A stretch of DNA of 11,707 bases. Source: an uncultured Desulfomonile sp. (GTDB lineage Bacteria > Desulfobacterota > Desulfomonilia > Desulfomonilales > Desulfomonilaceae). Where the stretch lies: positions 1-11,707 of the forward strand of contig CALDNG010000406.1 in NCBI GenBank assembly GCA_937915285.1, given 5' to 3'. Below the pieces are notes generated by a model. The model was not told the origin of the DNA. It made no database searches and saw only the letters and a list, made by a program, of their open reading frames with translations. The position numbers were made by a program, and so were the translations under genes. The stretch's first letter is position 1, and each line of letters opens with the position of its first letter. Below are positions 7,804 to 11,707 of this stretch, piece by piece.

Positions 7804-7845
7804 TTGGGGTTTTCAGGATTTTTTATCAAATCCTATCTGCCCCAA
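7804..7845. repeat. Two-tier stem-loop just upstream of btsS
   Basis: The outer arms TTGGGG (7804-7809) and CCCCAA (7840-7845) pair perfectly. A symmetric internal loop of 5 by 5 nt follows (7810-7814 and 7835-7839). The inner arms AGGATTT (7815-7821) and AAATCCT (7828-7834) then pair perfectly around a 6-nt loop. It ends 28 nt before the ATG of btsS and carries no T tract after it. It may be a dyad operator or a structured 5' leader; its role is unknown. Confidence 0.6.
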
Positions 7846-7873
7846 GAAATAATCACCTCTGGAAAAGTTGGCC

Positions 7874-9568
7874 ATGAGCCTTTTTTTCTCACTACTCCAA
7901 ACTATGTCGTTTTTTTTGGTGGTTGGCTATTTGTATTGCAAATCGCCATGGTTCAGGCCTTTGGCCAATGACCACCTGGCTGTTAAGGACAAGATACAGC
8001 TATATTTTTTCTTTTCAGGCCTTTCCATACTTGGCACCTACCTCGGACATCCGGTTCAGGACGCTTTGGCAAACACACGGGCAATAGGTCCGGTGTTGGC
8101 CGGCATGATAGGTGGTCCACTGCTAGGAACAGCAGTCGGATTTACAGGTGGGTTGCACAGGTTCTTTCAGGGAGGATTTACAGCTTTTTCCTGTGGCCTT
8201 TCAACAACAGTTGAGGGACTCATTGGGGGAATGCTTCACCTTTACCTGGCAAGAACCAACAGACTCCAGGACATATTCAGGCCGGACTACGCCTTCCTGA
8301 TCACCATTGTGTCCGAAATTGCGCAAATGGTTATCATCGTAGCTGTTTCCAGGCCCTTCAGCGAGGCCCTAGAGCTTGTGCGCATTATTGCCGTACCCAT
8401 GATATTTACCAGTTCATGCGGAAGCGCTCTTTTTATGAGCATAATCCGAGACCAACGGGAAATGAGGGACAGAGCGGCTGCAGAGTTTCTTTCAAGGGCG
8501 TTGAATATTGCGGAGCGTACTCTTGGTTTGTTCACGCGTGGTTTTGACGCAAAAACTGCAGAGTCCATGGCCGGAATCATACGGGAAGAAACCGGTGTAA
8601 GCGCTGTAGCCATAACTGACACTGAGAAGGTGTTGTCTTTTGTCGGATTGGGTTCGGAGCATCATCTCCCAGGAACCCCTATCTCGTCTGATCTTACACG
8701 AAACGCCATAGAGGAAAATAAGGTCGTTTTTGTGGATGGTGTCAATGACACGTTCGTTTGCCCTATTTCCGACAAATGTGTGTTGAACTCCACTCTGATT
8801 GTGCCATTGACGGACGAGAACCGCGTTGTAGGCACGATAAAGCTTTATGAGGCCAAAAACAAACGCTTCCTAAACATGAACAAATCGCTTGGAAAGGGAA
8901 TTGCTCGCCTCTTGTCCAACCAACTTCTGATCTCACGATATGAACAGCAGAAAAATCTCCTGGTAACAGCGGAACTCAAAATATTGCAAGCTCAGGTCAA
9001 TCCCCATTTCCTGTTCAATTCGTTGAACACCATTGTTGCGATACTCAGAAAGGACGCCAACCGAGCCAGAGAACTGCTGATACACCTCAGCGTTTTCATG
9101 CGAAAAAATCTGAACCGCAAGAAAGAGCTGTCCACACTTGAAGAAGAGTTGGCTCATGTAAATTCATACTTGACCATAGAAAAGGCCAGATACGAAAACC
9201 GGTTAACCGTTGTTACAGACATTGATCAAGGCCTCCTGAATCTAACTTTACCTGCTTTCACGCTGCAGCCCCTCATAGAAAATGCAATCAAGCATGGTAT
9301 ATCAAACATGCTCGAACCAGGATTAGTCACCATCAAGGCTTATCGGGAAAATGGAACAGCCATAATCGATATAGAGGACAACGCCGGCGCCTTTCTGGAA
9401 AAGAGTAATGAGGATGGCTTGGGAATACGCATAGTAGACAAGCGGATCAAACTGGTCATGGGTAATAGTTACGGGGCTCAAGCCCATTGTGTCCCTCATG
9501 AAAAGACTCTCGTTAGAGTTTCTATTCCAATGGAGGACGTGTCCCATGATTCGCGCATTAATAGTTGA
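7874..9568 (+). CDS. btsS: LytS-type sensor histidine kinase, BtsS-like (pyruvate sensor)
   Basis: Membrane histidine kinase of 564 residues, paired with the LytTR regulator that follows. Domains in order: a 5TMR-LYT membrane sensor, about 1-200, with roughly six predicted helices; a GAF domain, about 215-345, with CPISDKC; a His_kinase domain with NPHFLFNSLN, phospho-acceptor His378; and an ATPase domain with PLIENAIKHG (Asn470), DNAG and GLGIRIVDKRI. The DNAG form and the following VDKR are typical of the BtsS/YpdA branch. Arg69, Arg96, Cys107 and Ser110 match in residue and spacing (27, 11, 3) the Arg72/Arg99/Cys110/Ser113 reported, as recalled, for pyruvate binding in E. coli BtsS; part of this motif is shared by LytS proteins in general. 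I prefer ATG 7874, preceded by GGAAAAG (7861-7867), to a TTG at 7868 that has no spacing for this site. Its 3' end overlaps btsR by 23 nt. Confidence 0.9.
   Translation: MSLFFSLLQTMSFFLVVGYLYCKSPWFRPLANDHLAVKDKIQLYFFFSGLSILGTYLGHPVQDALANTRAIGPVLAGMIGGPLLGTAVGFTGGLHRFFQGGFTAFSCGLSTTVEGLIGGMLHLYLARTNRLQDIFRPDYAFLITIVSEIAQMVIIVAVSRPFSEALELVRIIAVPMIFTSSCGSALFMSIIRDQREMRDRAAAEFLSRALNIAERTLGLFTRGFDAKTAESMAGIIREETGVSAVAITDTEKVLSFVGLGSEHHLPGTPISSDLTRNAIEENKVVFVDGVNDTFVCPISDKCVLNSTLIVPLTDENRVVGTIKLYEAKNKRFLNMNKSLGKGIARLLSNQLLISRYEQQKNLLVTAELKILQAQVNPHFLFNSLNTIVAILRKDANRARELLIHLSVFMRKNLNRKKELSTLEEELAHVNSYLTIEKARYENRLTVVTDIDQGLLNLTLPAFTLQPLIENAIKHGISNMLEPGLVTIKAYRENGTAIIDIEDNAGAFLEKSNEDGLGIRIVDKRIKLVMGNSYGAQAHCVPHEKTLVRVSIPMEDVSHDSRINS
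9532..9536 (+). promoter_or_regulatory. Shine-Dalgarno that fixes the btsR start inside btsS
   Basis: GGAGG sits within the last codons of the kinase gene, 9 nt before ATG 9546. This start gives the canonical receiver N-terminus MIRALIVDDE. An in-frame upstream ATG at 9489 would add 19 residues with no family counterpart. Confidence 0.85.
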
Positions 9569-10256
9569 TGACGAAATTCATGCGCGAGATGAGCTGGAAG
9601 CTCTTCTTCTGGAAACAAGATCATTTTCGGTTGTGGGAAAGTGCGACAATGCCATAGGAGCCCTTGAAACAGTTAAAAGGGATAAGCCGCAGGTAATTTT
9701 TCTCGACATACAGATGCCGGGCATCACTGGTCTGGAACTGTTGAACATGATTGACGAAGAAATCATGCCAATGGTCGTCTTTGTTACAGCATACGATGTC
9801 TACGCCATCAAGGCGTTTGAAGAGAACGCTTTTGACTATCTACTAAAACCGGTCGACAAGCACAGACTTGCCAAAACTGTTCTGAAACTTAAGAAAAAAC
9901 TGCATGACAAGAGCCCCAATGCAATTCCTGGAACAGAAATCCGTAGAATTCCATGTGTAGCCTCTAACCGGATAAAACTGATCCCCATTTCGGAAGTGGA
10001 GTATATAAGATCGAATGCCGCCGGGGTGTATCTAGTCTGTTCCCAGGGTGAGTTTTTCACGGAAATTACGCTCAAGGTACTCGAGGCCAGGAGCAATCTT
10101 ATTAGATGTCACAAGCAGTACCTCGTAAACATTGATCACGTTGACGAAATTGTCCTGCAGGAAAATCAGTCAGCCATCATTCAGACCCACCTTAAGAAAG
10201 TTGTTCCGGTCAGCCGAAGGTATCTCAAGAAAATCAAGGATGAGCTGGGCATTTAG
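9546..10256 (+). CDS. btsR: LytTR-family response regulator, BtsR-like
   Basis: Cytosolic transcription regulator of 236 residues, partner of the kinase upstream. The receiver domain, about 1-118, has the acidic pair Asp8/Asp9, phospho-acceptor Asp54 in FLDIQMPG, Thr81 and Lys101 in LLKP, so it should be phosphorylatable. A LytTR DNA-binding domain, about 132-236, ends the protein with the motifs EVEYIRSNAAGVYLV, IRCHKQYLVNIDHV and VPVSRRYLKKIK. These motifs, together with AYDVYAIKAFEENAFDYLLKP, closely follow E. coli BtsR (YehT), as recalled. BtsR activates the CstA-family pyruvate transporter gene btsT, so the neighbouring cstA is the obvious target. LytTR proteins bind pairs of direct repeats; a convincing pair was not found upstream of cstA by eye. 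The gene overlaps btsS by 23 nt and is followed after 37 bp by the next sensor gene. Confidence 0.93.
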   Translation: MIRALIVDDEIHARDELEALLLETRSFSVVGKCDNAIGALETVKRDKPQVIFLDIQMPGITGLELLNMIDEEIMPMVVFVTAYDVYAIKAFEENAFDYLLKPVDKHRLAKTVLKLKKKLHDKSPNAIPGTEIRRIPCVASNRIKLIPISEVEYIRSNAAGVYLVCSQGEFFTEITLKVLEARSNLIRCHKQYLVNIDHVDEIVLQENQSAIIQTHLKKVVPVSRRYLKKIKDELGI

Positions 10257-10293
10257 GATCAGGGATAAACAGTCCTGAAAGGATTCCGTCCTC

Positions 10294-11660
10294 ATGCGGC
10301 TTCGAATCATAGTGACCGTACTTTCTTTGCTGGCTCTGATGTCGTCTGGGATCGGGGGATATTTCTACTATCAGGCGCTTAAGGATTCCGCCATTGCAGA
10401 GACTCGCAAAGGTTCCGAATCGAGGGCTAGAGAGGTAAAAGCGCGTCTGTCCTCTTTTCTTGTGGAACAGACAAAACCTCTGCGTACACTGGCTGGTCTG
10501 AAAGAGATACGGAGCGCGTTTTCGGAGCCGAGGGAAGAAAATCTGAACGTAGCCAACAGGATTCTTGATCATTTCAATAAGTCCCTGGACACCAGCGTAT
10601 GCTACCTGATGGATGATGACGGTGTCACAATAGCTTCCAGCAATCGCTTTCAGCACGATAGCTTCATAGGAAAGAGTTTCTCTTTTCGTCCATATTTCCA
10701 GAAAGCGGCCATTGGTATCCCAAGTGTTTACATGGGCCTGGGGGTTGAGTCGCGGAACAGGGGCGTTTATTACAGCCACCCGGTCTTCGGAGATACGGAC
10801 GATCAGGTGATCGGCGTTGTGGTTATAAAAGACACAACTGACCTGATAGAGAGAGAGCTGAACAAGCAGGACCAGGAAATTATAATGCTTGTGGACCCCA
10901 ACGGACTAGTCTTTGCTTCAAGCCGCCCTGACTGGCTTTTTCATACCCTTGAGTCTTTGTCATCCGAACAGACAGAAAGCATTCTGGCCAGCAAACAGTT
11001 CGGGACTGGCCCATTTCCCTGGATTGGCCTTACCGGCAGGGACTCAGACCACCTTATTGATGGCCAAGGTCACGAGTATCTTAGCTACAGATTACCGGTT
11101 GATGGATTCCCCGGATGGAGCGTCGTCTATCTACAGGATCTGGAAGCAATCTACAGGGGACTAACTGATCCTTTTTACGATTTGACCTCATATCCTCTAT
11201 TGCCGCTGTGCGTACTCGTTGGCTTGTCTGTCGCAATACTTTACAAACAGGCTAGCCACGACATCATCAAGAGGAAGATAGCTGAAAAGGCTTTGCGTGA
11301 GAGTGAGGAGAGATACAGGTATCTTTACAATAATACTCCAGGGATGCTCCATTCCATTGATCCCCAGGGCAGACTGATCAGCGTAAGTGATTACTGGCTA
11401 AACACCTTGGGCTACATACGTGAAGAGGTAGTGGGTAAGAGACTTTCAGAATTTTTAACCGAAGACTCTCGCAAATACGCCGATGAGATTGCGCTGAACG
11501 AATTTCTGGATAAAGGATTTCTCTCGGACATATCGTACCAGTTTCGAAAAAAAAGTGGCGAGACCATAGATGTGCTTCTGTCCGCGATAGCTGAGCGGGA
11601 CTCCTTTGGAAGGGTGTCAAGATCGTTGGCGGTGCTTGTCGATGTGACCGAACAAAAACG
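10294..11660 (+). CDS. DctB-like membrane sensor with Cache and PAS domains (3'-partial)
   Basis: N-terminal part, 456 residues, of a membrane sensor, most likely a histidine kinase whose catalytic half lies beyond the contig end. It has a signal anchor at about 4-26, then an extracytoplasmic double-Cache region, about 27-295. This region carries motifs of the DctB C4-dicarboxylate sensors: DDDGVTIASSN, IGKSFSFRPYFQKA (RPYF at 132-135), a second-fold GVVVIKDTTDLIE and DPNGLVFASSRPDWLF. A second membrane helix follows at about 299-317, then a short coiled linker and a PAS domain, about 334-455, ending in the usual DVTEQK. The ATG is preceded at 10 nt by AAAGGA (10278-10283). The apparent stop at 11680-11682 belongs to adapter sequence and is not real; the native frame is known only to 11660. 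Dicarboxylate sensing is inferred from similarity; a diguanylate cyclase or hybrid output is not excluded because the effector domain is missing. Co-transcription with btsSR is likely. Confidence 0.85.
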
Positions 11661-11707
11661 AGATCGGAAGAGCGTCGTGTAGGGAAAGAGTGTAGATCTC
11701 GGTGGTC
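11661..11707. other. Illumina TruSeq adapter contamination at the contig end
   Basis: The final 47 bases begin AGATCGGAAGAGCGTCGTGT, continue AGGGAAAGAGTGTAGATCTC and end GGTGGTC. This is the reverse complement of the Illumina TruSeq universal adapter, matching without a mismatch as far as the window runs. It is library sequence, not genome. It supplies the false final residues DRKSVV and a false stop codon to the preceding gene. Confidence 0.97.

Noticed and set aside
10257..10293. Terminator between btsR and the downstream sensor gene
   Set aside because: A 5-bp dyad TCAGG/CCTGA (10259-10263 and 10274-10278) is present but too short and has no T tract, so read-through is more likely.
10234..10779. 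A 181-codon open frame on the - strand opposite the btsR end and the sensor gene
   Set aside because: It lies antisense to two well-supported genes, its product shows no recognisable motif, and it is best explained as a shadow frame.
1..11660. Mobile elements, CRISPR arrays, tRNA or rRNA genes
   Set aside because: No transposase or integrase motifs, regularly spaced repeats, cloverleaf sequences or conserved rRNA stretches were recognised on either strand by eye.

Overview
The window reads as one assembled contig of a Gram-negative, probably strictly or facultatively anaerobic bacterium. The [NiFe]-hydrogenase maturation genes, the BtsS/BtsR-CstA type pyruvate module and a DctB-like Cache sensor fit a Desulfobacterota (former Deltaproteobacteria) background. 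That placement is inferred from gene content and a GC content that looks near 50%; no rRNA or other marker is present. Both ends are artificial. The first gene is already in frame at base 1 with no start codon, and the last 47 bases (11661-11707) are an Illumina library adapter, not genome.

Left part (1-4727, + strand): a compact hypF-hypC-hypD-hypE cluster. HypF and HypE make the cyanide ligands from carbamoyl phosphate, and HypC-HypD carries the iron and assembles Fe(CN)2CO for [NiFe]-hydrogenase large subunits. hypD starts on a TTG that overlaps the hypC stop, and hypE starts on the base after the hypD stop, so C-D-E look translationally coupled. hypA, hypB and the hydrogenase structural genes are not in the window.

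Middle (4829-5542, - strand): a DUF2461/TIGR02453 family gene, convergent with hypE and divergent from cstA. A gene-free stretch of about 310 bp separates it from cstA and must hold the promoters for both directions.

Right part (5855-11660, + strand): a CstA-family transporter ends in a strong intrinsic terminator. After it come a LytS-type histidine kinase (BtsS-like), a LytTR response regulator (BtsR-like) that overlaps the kinase gene, and a DctB-like Cache-PAS sensor gene cut off by the contig end. In E. coli, BtsS/BtsR senses pyruvate and switches on the CstA-family pyruvate transporter BtsT. Here the sensor pair sits next to the transporter, and the pyruvate-site residues of BtsS are present at identical spacing. 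The likely picture is a self-contained pyruvate (or related carboxylate) sensing and uptake locus, with a second carboxylate-type sensor attached. The leader between the cstA terminator and btsS contains two further, unexplained stem-loops, which are the least explained non-coding structure seen here. No tRNA, rRNA, CRISPR array, insertion sequence or prophage gene was seen.
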